In this document: positions 1 through 13,200 of the stretch, piece by piece | Numbering within the stretch: position 1 is the stretch's first letter | Layout of the letters: every line of letters begins with the position of its first letter | Assembly (NCBI GenBank): GCA_004352715.1 | Contig: SCFE01000001.1 | Coordinates: 2,098,018 to 2,162,017 of the forward strand | Direction: 5' to 3' | From: Hofstenia miamia | Taxonomy: Eukaryota > Xenacoelomorpha > Acoela | DNA length: 64,000 bases | Translations under genes and position numbers: made by a program | The notes under the pieces: generated by a model | Databases searched by the model: none | What the model was told of the DNA's origin: nothing | Seen by the model: only the letters and a program-made list of their open reading frames with translations

Positions 1-1
1 G

Positions 2-124
2 CATAAGAGATACTTGGAGGAGTTGGGAGTACCAAAGTGGGGAGGAGCAGTAGCACGGAAGGCAGCATTGTTAGGAACAGCTAGAGTCCTGAGGAAAGCT
101 CTCAGACTCCCTGGGAACTGGTGA
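2..124 (+). mobile_element. Non-LTR retrotransposon 3' end: C-terminus of the pol ORF
   Basis: An open frame runs in from the left edge to a TGA at 122-124. It reads RYLEELGVPKWGGAVARK and KAALLGTARVLRKALRLPG. The phrase KAALLGTARxLRKxL is one I recognise as the C-terminus of LINE polyproteins common in invertebrate genomes. About 50 bases of 3' untranslated sequence follow, then an (AAT)n tail. Only the tail end of the element is in the window. Confidence 0.7.
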
Positions 125-171
125 GTTCCCCGAGCTGAGAGGGATACCAGCATGAAGCTGTGAGATGCAAG

Positions 172-194
172 GATAATAATAATAATAATAATAA
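172..194. repeat. (AAT)n microsatellite, LINE tail
   Basis: A short run of AAT units directly follows the plus-strand LINE end and directly precedes the reversed 3' end of another LINE, so it is probably the shared 3' tail of both. Confidence 0.85.
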
Positions 195-660
195 GAGTCA
201 AAGCAAATTTATTGCTGTAAATAAATGACAGTAAAAAAAGTTACAAACTACAAATACAATTTACAAAATAATAATAAAATATATATAGAATAAATGCGTG
301 TGTGTGGTGAGCTCAGTGTAAAAAACCAGTAAATGTATTTAGCATGTTTGTGTCTCCTATTGTATTTTGTCCATGTAAAAGTATGATTTTTTAATTTTTT
401 TCAAAATTTTGTGTAATTTTTTCTATTCTTATCTCATTTTTCTATCCAAATATTAGAGGCTGCTCGGTGAAAACTAGGATAGGAAATACTGCTACAAATA
501 AACTTATGTGATCGAAGATTTACTTTTAAGTAATTGTCAAGAAAAGAAATTGATTGTCAGCCATATTTATGCTTGAATCTGCATGGAATTGTACTTGATA
601 TAGCGGGGATAATATATTATACTTTCGTCTGTATTCACTAACATGGTCATGCTTACGTGC
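195..660 (-). mobile_element. Decayed LINE 3' end (minus strand)
   Basis: Bases 193-216 nearly match 45959-45981, the 3' end of the better-preserved minus-strand LINE: both read AGAGTYAAAGCAAATTYATT next to an (AAT)n tract. Reading the minus strand from about 660 gives broken frames with HVSEYRRKYN and KNEIRIEKITQNFEKN, resembling the usual C-terminal tail of jockey/CR1-type reverse transcriptases. The left boundary at the AAT tract is clear; the right boundary is approximate. Confidence 0.5.
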
Positions 661-1121
661 AAAATTTAATGTTTTTAATGCCCAATTAAAAGTTTTTGAT
701 AATAAATAGCGGCTTTTTGTATTAAAATTTATAAATAAAAATGAACAATAATGTAATTGCGATAATCACAAGGCATGTAATATTTCAACGTGATAATCTG
801 GTCCAAAATTATAATAATAATACTATTTTTTAAATTCTAAACTTGGGCAAAATTTATGTTAATTCTTTGCTTGTAAAGAGTATTTAATGAAACATTTTCA
901 TTTTTGTAAAAAAAAATTGTCACGCTGATTACAGTAGGCCTTGTTTCGCCAAATAATTTGTTTACATGGCACAGTAATTGCAGTTAACAATTTACTTATC
1001 CTTCAAGATCGACATAAATAATAATCAATTGTATTAAATGTAAATAATAACAATGAGCCGGTGTGTTTCAAAGAAGCTGCATTCTAGATTAAACGGATAT
1101 AAATCCCAATCAATAACTTAC
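661..1121. other. A+T-rich intron sequence left of exon M
   Basis: I see no coding signal, RNA gene or element ends. No frame here resembles a SAM domain or PDZ-binding tail. Confidence 0.6.
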
Positions 1122-1309
1122 GTATTGTCAGAACAATCGGCTAAATTGGCGGGATTACGAATAATTTGCTCGAGCTGAGTTCGTATGTCGCATGACACCA
1201 GCCGCTGTCTATAGTCTGAATGCCAACACATCGAAATAACATCATAGATTATGACAGGACACACCATTGAAGGTGGCAGTCTGTAACCGGAATTCAACTT
1301 CATAATTAT
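1122..1309 (-). CDS. Eph: Eph exon M: kinase C-terminal helices
   Basis: Acceptor TATCGTTTTAG, donor GTAAGT. It reads IIMKLNSGYRLPPSMVCP, then VISMCWHSDYRQRL and LEQIIRNPANL. This is the Eph kinase end (VIKAIEEGYRLPxPMDCP, LMLDCWQKxRxxRP, LDKMIRNPxSL). The Arg of the C-lobe RP motif is kept but the Pro is Leu. The exon ends in phase 2 with a good donor, so at least one more exon lies left of this point. No SAM-like sequence was seen between 1 and 1121. Confidence 0.95.
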
Positions 1310-4300
1310 CTAAAACGATAATTAAGTACAAGGTTATAGGACATCGTCAATTTTCAACTGTTGTCATTTCTACTGTCTTTATTCAAAGCTTATGCAGTTT
1401 TACACCAGCATTCACAATTTTCATTTTAGGTTGTCAAAAACTATCTATCTACTCAATGCTTTAGAATAGACAATAAGAAGTAGAAAATCATAATACCATT
1501 AACGTCAAGTGTAAAACACCTGAAGTGTTGATCTCTATGAATCAGCATTTCAAGCAATTCGATATGAACACTAATTAATTTCGTTTGTTGCAATATTTCA
1601 TCATTTTCAGTCAATTTGCATAGTATGAATTTAAACTTTAAATATTGGGAATTACATAATCATCTATTGATATCATAATCTCTGACAAAATTAGGTTTGA
1701 TGTCGCACTGCTTTTACTGTTATTCAGCATTGCTCATAGTATGCCTAAATAATTAGACACCGAATGAAAATGAGCACACGTCACTACATTGAAGATAAAG
1801 TTGTGTGGAGAAATGACTGGAAAACTAGAAATTGAAGACACAATAGTGACTAAAATCAATGGACAATACGCGAGGACTGGCTCATATCCGAGTAACCAGT
1901 CACTCACACTGCAAGAAAAAGTGAGATAATTAAGCATTTGCGAAAACGCAATCCTAAAGTTAAATGGTCGGAACACCAAGCAGATTTGAGGAGTCTCGAG
2001 TCACAGTTAAATAATAAGAGATACAAACTTCGTAAAGAGAATGTCAAGAATGGACAGATGCACGGATTTTAACCCAACAAGAAGAGTTACTGAGGTGTGA
2101 GGAAATTTCGAATTTTTTACAAACCCTCAAAGTAAATGTCTCAAGTCAAATGAATTGATCAGGACTCAGGAGAATTGAAGCACACAAAATCGCAAATTCA
2201 AATATTTTTTGAATGAAATCGAATAGTTATTGCATAAGTTAAAGTAACTATAATTTAAATAAAGAGTTAGGTCATATCAAAATAATAACCAGGTAATTAA
2301 GAAAACATCAAATTTACTAGAAATATGTTGCAATTTAACTGCATTATACTGAATATATACATCTATTCAGTATATAAGGCCCATATGTTTTATTTATAAG
2401 TAAAATGCCTTAAAATCTCTGGTACGAGTAAAAATATAACTTCATGCAATTAACTGTTACAAGCAAATGTAGACAGTTGAGCGGGCATAACAAAATTTTG
2501 AGAGAAACAAGGCTACTAAAAACATTTCAATCATTACGAAAAAGGTTAATTGAGGAATGCTTAAATGGCAAGCAAGTAGAAAGCAATTAAAATAATTTTT
2601 TTGATAATTCAGTCATTAGAAATTATTTCTAAACAAAGATGAATTTTCTTTAACCTCTAATCTTTAAATTTCGAAGTAATTTAGATCTTATAACTATTAT
2701 ACATTAAACAATTACAGATAAAAAACTTCTATTAGTAAATAAATACTACAAAGTGAACATGCTCTTTGAAAGATGATTTTAGACAAAGCAATGATTAGAC
2801 AAAACTGAATTAAGCTATTCTGTTATTTCATTGGATGAGAATATGGGGAAGCGCATGGACATTTAGCTAACAAAAATGTCATAATCTTATTCTAGTTTTT
2901 CCAAATATATGTCATGGTCAAACGTATTGACAAAAACTCTGATTCACTACAATCAATGAGTTTTACGGAATGTATTAATGAACGCGCTTATTAGCTATTG
3001 ATAAATTTAATTACGTAATCATCTAATCTGCGAAGTAATAATTAAATTACGGGATTTTGAGTGGATGACATTTCTAAAAGCTCCATGCACATACATTTAA
3101 GAATACACAACTTTGTGTCTAAAAATGTTGCATTTTGAGGTTTAATCATTTGTAGCTGATTCTTAAGTTTTTATGCAAAATAAAATGTCAGAATGAAAAA
3201 GTTGATTTTAAAAAACGCGGGTGCCCTAAATTAATTGTAAATATTATTTATAATTTTCTGTGCATTCCATATAAAATTTGATTGGCAACTATTTGTGCAA
3301 ATTATGACTGATAGCTTCCACATCATTAGTGAACACTGATAACTGGTCACTAAATTAGTGGTAACTCGCTTGCTATTCCAAGAAGGGAATTTTCTCAGTA
3401 AGAAATGTGTAAATGCAATACTAAGCAGTATCTTAATCGGCTTAGCCTGATTGTGCAAGCTTCATTGAAACATTAAAATAACACAGCATATGCCACAGTA
3501 GGCGTAAAATTTAAAATAATTCAAATTCAATTGAAAACGTGTATTTCGAATGCAGTAAAAATTATATGTACAGAATAAACATACACACGGTCAACTGATT
3601 TAATTAGAAATGTCGGACAAAATTTGGAGTTTGTTTTGGTTTAATATTGTCGAGGCTTTGAAGAGAAGCGCGATGGATCAGCAGAAATTGGAAAATATAA
3701 ATTGTTAATCTAACGTAATATATATGTATGTATCAATTTCGCAGTAATTGTTTTTAAATGATAAGAGATCTCAACGAAGGACGTCCAAGAGCTCGGCTCA
3801 AGGTGTTAGAGCAATCTGTGCCAAACATGTGGTGCACATTTTCACCCTCGTATAATAGCCTCGGATATTTGTTTTAATAACAAGTTACATTCAAAATTGA
3901 AATCCATATCATGTCTTACTATAGCATTCATGCAGGTAGTGTGAGTATGAGCACTAAAGTATTTTGAATGGAATTATCCAGGGGTTGTTTCTTGAATCAT
4001 TTTTGTATAAAAATTGACATAAAGAAGAACCCCAAATAGTCTGGGCTCATTGACTGATTTTTAGTTAAAAAACATTCTGCATAGAGATAATGTACATCAA
4101 AAGAATGGTAATGAATTTATTATCGAGATATTAGCGCAATGTTTCACCCAATAGACTCCAGAACTTAGATATCAATTAGTTCCACAATGGATGAAAATAA
4201 TAATGAAAATTCGTTCATTCCCATGTATATGAATGTAACGATGAATAATAAAACTTCAAAATATCCATACTGAAAATATGTGCCAATAAAATTTATAGTA

Positions 4301-7194
4301 AAAAATAATATTTTGAAAGCGGGCAAATTAACTAAAATAGTGCAATTGTAGCATATTTCCTAATGAACTCGTGTATCTAACCAAATGAAAATGGCATTTG
4401 CTGGATAAATTCTTAAAATAAATGAATATTTTATAGTTTGAAAAAGGGCAGAGAAATTTTCTTTTTGCAAATTATAAAATATTTTTCGAAGGATTTAAAA
4501 ATTTAGAGTGGGAATTGAATTCTTATCTCTAAAGACAGGATGAAACTCTTTCATTTCAAATTGGTTAGGAGGCTTACAGATAATATATAGAATACAGAAT
4601 ATATGCTGCATTTATTGATAAAAAATGCAATTTAACTAAGTGTATGAAAATTTTGAAATTAAAAAACAACTAACGCGTTTTTCAGTAGACAAGTAGAAAG
4701 AACGCACATAACGATTTATTTATTAAGTGTTTACAATAAATGGAGTTCTTAGAAGACAATTCCTTAGACTTTGTAAATATAAGATGTACAAAACTGAAAG
4801 TAATTTGGAAATACAATATAACAATTTCAAGGAAGGATACAAAAATTCATTAAAATTGTGCAATAAAAAATGACATACAGAAATGCTTAGTGGTCAATTA
4901 CACATGTAACATATTAATTTGCCGTGGTCTGAGGTATCCCTCTTGTTATGACCCCCAACAACACCCCTCCTTTAAAATTATTTCAGAACAAATTTACACA
5001 TTGTTATAAACTAATCTTAAAAACTTAATAATATTAAAATTTGAAAGAGTTTGCATGTGCTAATCTTTGTTGCATAATTCATTTTGTTAAATTAAATCAA
5101 TGATTGTGACAAAACTGTAGAGCGGTAGATTTTGATCTGTGTTTAGAAATCGTAATTGGGTGAAAATTGAATGACATTTTAGTGCAAACTAGAGCAGATT
5201 ATAGCAGATGCAGATGCTATAATTCAATCTGCGTCAAAGTGAAGACAGCGACAGGGAATGTCGACTTTTCGATTCTAATTCAACAACAAAGACTTACGTC
5301 ATCTGCACGCATGTTTAAGTACGGAGGCTCGCCAAACGATAACATCTGCCAGAGTATAACACCAAAGCTCCAACTGTCAGAAGTCCACGAAAATTGCTGC
5401 TCAGAAAGCACCTCTGGGGACATGAAGCCAACTAATTTATCAGAATACTAAATTATACACTAGATCATTCAATTATCCAAACAGGAGCTTATTTTCCATG
5501 TGTTTTCCAGAAACATTATCGTATATGTATATGTACTGTGAATGCAAAGCCCAATAAACAACAAGAGAAAGGGATTTTCTGCATTACAAGTTGATTTTAT
5601 TGAAATATTTAGCTGATAAAACTTTTAGTAGCAAAACAACGTAAAACTAGCTATTCTGAAATTTATCTCGGGGTAGAAAGCTACAACATCTAATTCAAAT
5701 AATTCAGATAGTGTGCGTGGTTAATCCATCATAAGTGTTAACCCTTTTATAAGGGACAGACGTCTTAAATGAAAGCTGATGCGTTTTTTAAAAACAAAAT
5801 AAAAACTGAAATTGTATGCATGAATTTGATAGATAACGGAAATTTAGTAACCAATAATGAATTCCAGTTTACGTACCACAATTGATTTATTAAAATCCAA
5901 AGCCGCTCTATCGTCGAATCCAGCAATTTTGCAAACCATGTTTTTACTAACTAGGACATTTGAGGACGTCAATACTTTATGCACATAACCTTCTTCTGCA
6001 AAGAATTCCATTCCACAAGCAATACCACGCGCCATGTGAACTAATTGAAGTACATTGAAGTTGTTTTGATTCTCACGCAGGCATTGATCCAGAGTGCCTT
6101 TATCAGCATATTCCAATACTTGCATCATGCATTTGGGTGCTAGAAAGTAGATTTTATTAGTAAGCAAAAATTGTTTACTCAATAATCCGATGCCTATTTC
6201 AAATTTGGCTAATTCGCGGATTATGACCTAAACATTGATATTCGCTTCTATATATAATGTTCTATCAATTCTAAGGAAATCGCTTTTTCTGACTGTATTA
6301 CAAAAAACTAAATCAGAAAGGAAAGTTTAGAATTCAAAATGGTGCAACTCATAGAATTACAAGTGTTAGAAGATTTTGAATTATACTCTTAATATATAAA
6401 ACTTCGATCTGAGAGATTTTGCTATCATAAGAACTAGCGACCTGAACAACCCTATTTTAAAGTGTGATGTCGAAACGGTGGCGGGTATTATCATGAAGAT
6501 TAACACCTTCCAATTAAAACTTTACAACACAAATTTGCGGAAAAAAAAACTTGAACACTACTTTTGCTAAAGGCGGTTGGATTATCATGCCTTTTTATCT
6601 GTTGTTAAGTAAAGTGCACATCAATTAAGATCACATTCACACAAGTCAGTACATTTTTTGTTCAATATATATATATATATATATATATTGTAATAAAAAG
6701 TATACAATATTTCACAGGTGTTTAACTTCTCTAATAAAATAATAACTATTTAAAGATATAACTGGAGAATATCATTCGCATGTTTGTCTGGAATTGACAC
6801 ATAAATTTATTACAAAGTATCTTAAATGCATAAAACTGAAGTATTGTACTTCAGTCAACGTGTATCTAGAAAATAGTAATAATGTCACTTTTAGACAAAA
6901 TCATAGACAACATAATAACTGCCTTTAAATTTATGAAGCTTTATACCAGGAAACAGTAAAAATCAGCTAAACATTAACTAAAAATCAGTTTGCAAATATA
7001 TTCAGTTTAAACGCAAATACACATATGTCTCAAAATATATATAAATAGGCATAATAGATGAATTATTGAGTTTAAATATTCATCAAGGGAAATTATGTTT
7101 AACCATGGCTTATTTAACACACGACCATGCCATCGGTAAAAAGACATGTATAAGGCTAATGAATAATCACTCTTATTCATGATAGAAAAAATTA

Positions 7195-7250
<56 letters not shown>

Positions 7251-10200
7251 CCATCTAATGATGCATTCAATGAGATCTGAAATCAGATTTAGAAGAGAAA
7301 GAGATGGTAGTAATTGAAATATTGATTTCTTTGCATTTATTCAGATGGGAGACGGGGATTAAAGACATTCATTGACATCTAAGCGCAATAGCTACCTAAA
7401 TTAATACGCTCTTTATTAAAAGAAGAAGCAACTCAAATAACAAATTCCAAGCACCAATTGTCAAGGGTGGATTAACGTAGCATCATAACCAGTCAGCAAA
7501 TTGCCCGAGAACGAAAAAGCATTTGTTTTAAACACTGGACGAACATTAAACTATTTTAGTGAAAAACCAAAAACGGGAATCTGTTTAGCCTCAACAGAAA
7601 ATGAATTTATTCGTGGCTGACATTTTCTTTGAAAGGTGCTCGATTTCGCTAAACCTTAATACAAAATACAAAATATTTTGATAAATTTTTTAAGAATACC
7701 CATCTTCAGAATTTTTGCACAATTTTCAATGGAAGTAGGTTTACTTTTATTTAATTAATCCATGCACAAGCCTACTGCATTTCTTAGTCAGTATTATTTG
7801 AGAGTTGAAAATAAACAAATCTCACAAGAACGTGTTTGCAGAATGGGTTTTTTCAAGCAGTTTCTATTTACCTGACACTTAAATCATTTACCTTACGCCA
7901 AAACCTTTAAAATTTACTGAGGGAAAATAATTGTATGGATGCTATGATAATGTGATGCGGTGTTTCACTTTCAAGTGAGGTAATTATCCTCACGAAAAGC
8001 CCCGTCGCTGGTAGGCTTGCGTAACACGCGGCTATAGGTTCCACCAAGCACCCGAAGCTAAAATAGCAATCCCGTCAGCAAAACACGTACAAGTGGAACA
8101 GCCGCCTAAGTGTGAATTCATGTTGAACAAAAATTTCCATTAACTATTTAAGCAGTGAAATAGTTTCTCGGCAGGGATAACAATAGATGAGTAAATATTT
8201 AATTAAGTATGTAAAACTAACGCGTAGATAAAACAAAAATGCATTTAAAAAGTGGTGAAGCACATTCTTTAAAACTCTGCTTCCGCTAGTCTATAATAGG
8301 GAAAAATATTCAATGAACTCTTCAATAGCATAACAAAAACGAATTAAGGCAAGAAAGTGTTGACAGACGAAAATTTGAAAAGGTTGCAATAACAACACGA
8401 ATAACGCATTCTGCATATTAATTCACAACTTACCATTTAAATCAGAAATGGGATACCTTAGGTTTTCGTGGTCGCCACATTAATGCAGGTGCATCGAAGG
8501 GCGAAAATTAAATAATCTTTTGTACTTTTAAAAAACAGAAAAGCCTTAATGTGGGACAGCAGGTAGCACATGCTGAATTTGACAGGGTCGATATTTTTAT
8601 TAAGTGAACAGCCAATACTACAAACATAACGCCAATATTCTAATCCTATTTTTATGCAATGTGCTATTACATCAATATATTTGTTATACGAAGCACCATA
8701 ACTCTTTAGCTTGCGAAAATTTAAAAACGTTTTTAGGAACGCAATAACTGTTAGTTTCTGAAACTATTCACTGATGTTAAAAGCCAATAAATTGTTTGTA
8801 TTATATTGCTCATATAATTTATATCATAGAAAATTTAATTATATTGCCTTCCTGAAATACATTGAAAATTTTAGAAGTTTATCTAGTTTAGCTATGAAAA
8901 TGGCGCTTTGTGTATTACTTGTAATCCTTAACCATATATAAACTCATTATGCAAACATGTTATAAAAGGACAACCCTAGAGATAGCTTAATATTAGTAAG
9001 TCATCACCCATTAATGCAAACGAAAGACTGAATTAATGTTATTAATGTTTAAAATAAAATCATTAATGAGTGAGAACTATTAGAATAGTGTTTTACACTA
9101 CACTTTAATGTTAGAAAAATGAAATAGTACATAAGGCATGTGCAGAGTAATTAACTTAAACAAAAATGCAAAATAAAAATGGAAATTAGGTTTAAATAAT
9201 TCTTGACATTGCTGTCAATGTCCTAATTACCACCGTCCGTTCAAGTTGATGTTAGCGCTTTACATACATTATCTTTTACAAATGAGCTTTTTATCATCTA
9301 GCTATTGAGCCTCACTAATGTTCTTCCTTAATGCGATTTTCCAGTATCTTTGAATTTTAAAACTGCTATTTCAGGTTGGAAAATATAACTATATTAAACA
9401 CATATTTTTTCCAAAAATCTATTGAACAAAAAAGCATTTCAATTTTAGCTAAAATTGCACAGCTTAGTTAACAGCTAAGGACAAATTACTTTCATTTTTT
9501 CGATCTTTAAACGATTTCGCATAGATAAAATACAATGAAAAAATTGCATTAGATTTTAATTAATATTTTGAGCATACTTAAAACAGATTATGCTTTTCCA
9601 TTTAAATGACACAAGTTAGCTTTTTTCAATAATTGTATGCAAACTACATGAAAAATATAACACATAGTTTTTGTCAAAAACTGAGTAGCAAAATTAGAAA
9701 ACAATTGCATAAATCAAAAAGCATATACCCACATTTTGTACGTACATGTAACTGTTTGCATACAAACTAAATATTTCTGTTGAAAAATATCTAATTGTGA
9801 GCTTTTTGATTACAAAAACGTTATATACATGTATTTTAATAAAAAGGGATCGTTGCCTCATTAGGGCGTATAATACAGTTCAGCCAACGACTATTCAATA
9901 AACTTATTAAATCCCTTTTGATGGTTATTTCTAAAATTGCTATTTCAATTTAGATACTGTTAGTTCAATTAGAATTTCTTTAAGAATTCGTTATTTTCTG
10001 CTCAAATATATAATGTAAACTAAAAACATTTTAAGAAAACCTAATTTAGATTTCTAAAGAACGTCTTCGATACATCCCTAAATAGAGACAGATAACCATT
10101 TTCTAAAACAACATTTGCAAAAGCGCGTAATCATAAAAAGGCTATCTCATCACTTTCAGCGAAATGAATTTTTTTGCTTTTAAATATAAATGCACACAAA

Positions 10201-13200
10201 GCTTTGTATTTCGCAATGAACTTCGCAGTCTTTTACGTTAATTAAACAAAGGCATTCTGGAATAAATAATGATTTATTAAATAAAAATGCCCAAAAACAA
10301 ATTATTCGAGTTATGGTACACGTCTGTGTTGGTAATACCTAAAGTAAAGCATTTTGTATCGAAATATACTTAGAAAGAGGAGGAAGTCTGATTAACAATC
10401 ATTAACATATAGTTTAAGACATCCGGTAGACTTAATATGTGAAAGGAATTGATAAATTATATTCTTTTAGTTATTTTCAAAGTATTAAGGAAGAAGAAAT
10501 TAAGTAATTATATGTCTGGAAATACATGTGTACATACATCAACTTTGTACTGGTGAAGAAACACAACTCAAATAATTATTTTATAGCTCAAGTAAATAAA
10601 GTGGCCACATTATAAACACATTTTTGATAACAAACGAAAGGCAAATAGAGGTTTACAAAATATATTTGGAAATATAATTGTCTCAGCTTGCAACTTGGGG
10701 ACAACGTTATTTGACAAGTTTGCCATGCAAAGTGTGACACGCAGATCAACGTCTAGAAACTGAATTTTTTAACCGACTCTGACTTCTTGAGTTATTTGTT
10801 GCTGCGATTCAAGGATGTAACTCTTTAATTCTTTCAGATTTGTGGGATTTTTTTTCTCGACAAAATCCTTCAGAATCTGCCACACGTTCTCTATGGGTAC
10901 TAGAGATTTGGCGAATTCAGGTGATATTGCATAACTTGAATATTAATTGGTAAAAATTCTTTTGTCGATTTTAAGGTATGAGGGGTTGCTCCATCTTGTT
11001 CTAAGATCCATGAATCGGGATATAAGCAGGTTGTGTATGGTACAAATTTCTCGAATATTTGGCAATGTTTTGAAATATTAATTGTACCAGTGTCATCTAG
11101 TAACTTTAGATAAAATTCAAATTTTAAAAAGTGGGCACATTTTTTGACTTGAGCTATAACATATGAATGCATTAGCTGTACATTCTTGCTCCTCCCATTC
11201 AAGAAAATTTAAACAAAAATATTTCAATTTTGTATGATAGCCAATTCATACAATTTATTAACCCAAAAGTGCAAACCATTCAGAAAGAATCCATGTATTT
11301 TCATAAATACAATAATTGATTATCGCAATCATTCGAGTGGAACAACTTACCCAGCTCACAAACGTTTTCTACAAATCCAAAAGTTTTTTTGAGATCATTG
11401 CACTAAATTAGTAACACCGACAATCAGAAATTTGTTCACGAGATTTGAGCAAAGTGCATTTTATAACACGATTGTTGACTTAATTACTGGAAATTATTTA
11501 TACATCAAATGCCGCTGTTATTACAAGTCAATTCCTTGCTTTACTGTTGCTCAGTCTAAACTGACAAAACCTAAATTATGCATCAACTAATATCCGGGGA
11601 CAAAAACCAAGCTTTATAAACAAATTTCGCTTCCAGGTGGTTTCTAATTTTGCAGGCACGTGGCCATTGTCGTAAAGCAGGGTGAATGGATTAAGTAGGT
11701 TATATATTATGTATCATCAATATTTTTATCGCTGCAATATTCACAAAATGCCTATTTCCAGTTGCAAAATAAATATTTAAAGCCCACATAAAAATGGGGA
11801 GAGCAAACTATGGAAAATTGCAAACATATGGAAAAGCTTCTGAAACTGACAAGATTATTCACTTCCCACCTCTGAAACAAAGTTAAAAACAAAACTAATA
11901 ATTTATCAATTAAAAGATTTAAAATTTAATCCCATGCTAATTTTTGTATTTAACTTCAAAAAACTGATATACATGTACATGTATCTTTACAAAGGCGTAA
12001 TTAATAATATAAAATCTTGGGAATTTTAAAATACATGTAGATTATTCATAGTATATCTGGTAGATGGCTACATAATCTAACCTAATAATCAAATTGATAT
12101 CATTTTAATAAAAGTGTAATTCAAAAAGATATAGATGCTGTCAAAAGTAGACACCATTTTATGGCTTTTAAATATTTAAGGACTTGAACTGTAATTTTGC
12201 CGATTATCTCAGTATGGATAGTAATAGCCTAAACGATATTTTCGGACCAAAGTAAAATGTGTCTTCATCTATTTAATATGAATTTATTTTCCACTGTATA
12301 CATTAATAAACTAAGCGCAAATTTACAAAAATATACTTCCAAGAGACTGGATAAACCACTTCGGTTCAATACTTGGGATCAAATTTCGGGCCAGAATTAA
12401 CTCATTTTACATAAAGTTACCAACATGCAACTATGGGATTTTGCGCTGTTATGCATAAAATTGTACTGGTGGCCATTTAAACATCAGATTTAATTTATTA
12501 GGAAGATGCGAGAAATCTTCTGGTCGGAAATGCGATTTGAACAGACATGTCATGGGAAATATATGATGCAACCATTTATCCCGAGGTGAGTGTTTTAACG
12601 ACCCCTGACAGGTTTATCATGTGTTATTAATGACATATTATGCAGCAGAAAGAAAGCAGCAGCCATGTTTCTCTAGAGATTGCTAAGCATGCTACTGTCA
12701 AGGTACTGGAATTGTGTAGACTACTAAATTAAACTAGTCTCTTTCAAAAAAACTTGTAATGAATGACGTACATAGATTACTAAAATTAATAGTATTTATA
12801 CAAATAAGACTTTAATGAAAAAAAGAACTGAAAACCCTAAACAGCATTTTGAAAAAATGAAGCTATTAATTCTCAGATTACTTCGAAGCAAGCATGAAAA
12901 CAGGATACTTTCATGCAATAAACGTCTAGAACAATGCTACATATTCAAAACATATGAACATTATCTTTTTGCGAATATCAGCACGATAATAATATAATCC
13001 TGAAAAATTCATTCAATAATTCAATCAAAATAAACACACATGCCATTTAGTGAGAAAAATAATTTTTTCACTACAGGAGTAATCTCAGATAAATTAAATA
13101 ACTAAAAATAAGAGCAGTTTGTAATTAAACTGCTGTAAGAATTCCATTCAATGTTTTAGTCGGTCATGCTTGACCTAGTGCTCACCCGTACTATTTTCTA

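Larger units (their letters stand above)
6140..13185. other. Large intron between exons J and K; may hide a kinase N-lobe exon
   Basis: About 7 kb. An active Eph would have here roughly 50 codons covering the VAIK lysine, helix C and strand 4. I found no convincing exon. The interval holds a LINE fragment (8458-8763), a Tc1/mariner-like fragment (10690-11202), two (AT)n runs and a G+C-rich island (7960-8060). Direct joining of J to K keeps the frame. Confidence 0.5.

Noticed and set aside
5167-5451. 94-codon plus-strand open frame
   Set aside because: Antisense to Eph exon L.
7007-7270. 87-codon minus-strand open frame with LNIISLDEYL, briefly considered for the missing N-lobe
   Set aside because: Half of it is (AT)n translated as Ile-Tyr, and there is no donor site where the Eph frame would need one.
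7994-8057. 64-base minus-strand segment with good acceptor and donor, readable as LRVLGGTYSRVLRKP
   Set aside because: The attractive kinase-like frame needs phase 0, but exon J leaves phase 1, and in that phase there is a stop. Kept only as an unexplained island.
12552-12590. Plus-strand exon-like segment before a GTGAGT donor
   Set aside because: No homology, and no other plus-strand exon nearby to join.
12641-12730. 29-codon plus-strand frame reading SSHVSLEIAKHATVKVLEL
   Set aside because: Coding-like in feel but too short, with no family match or splice support.
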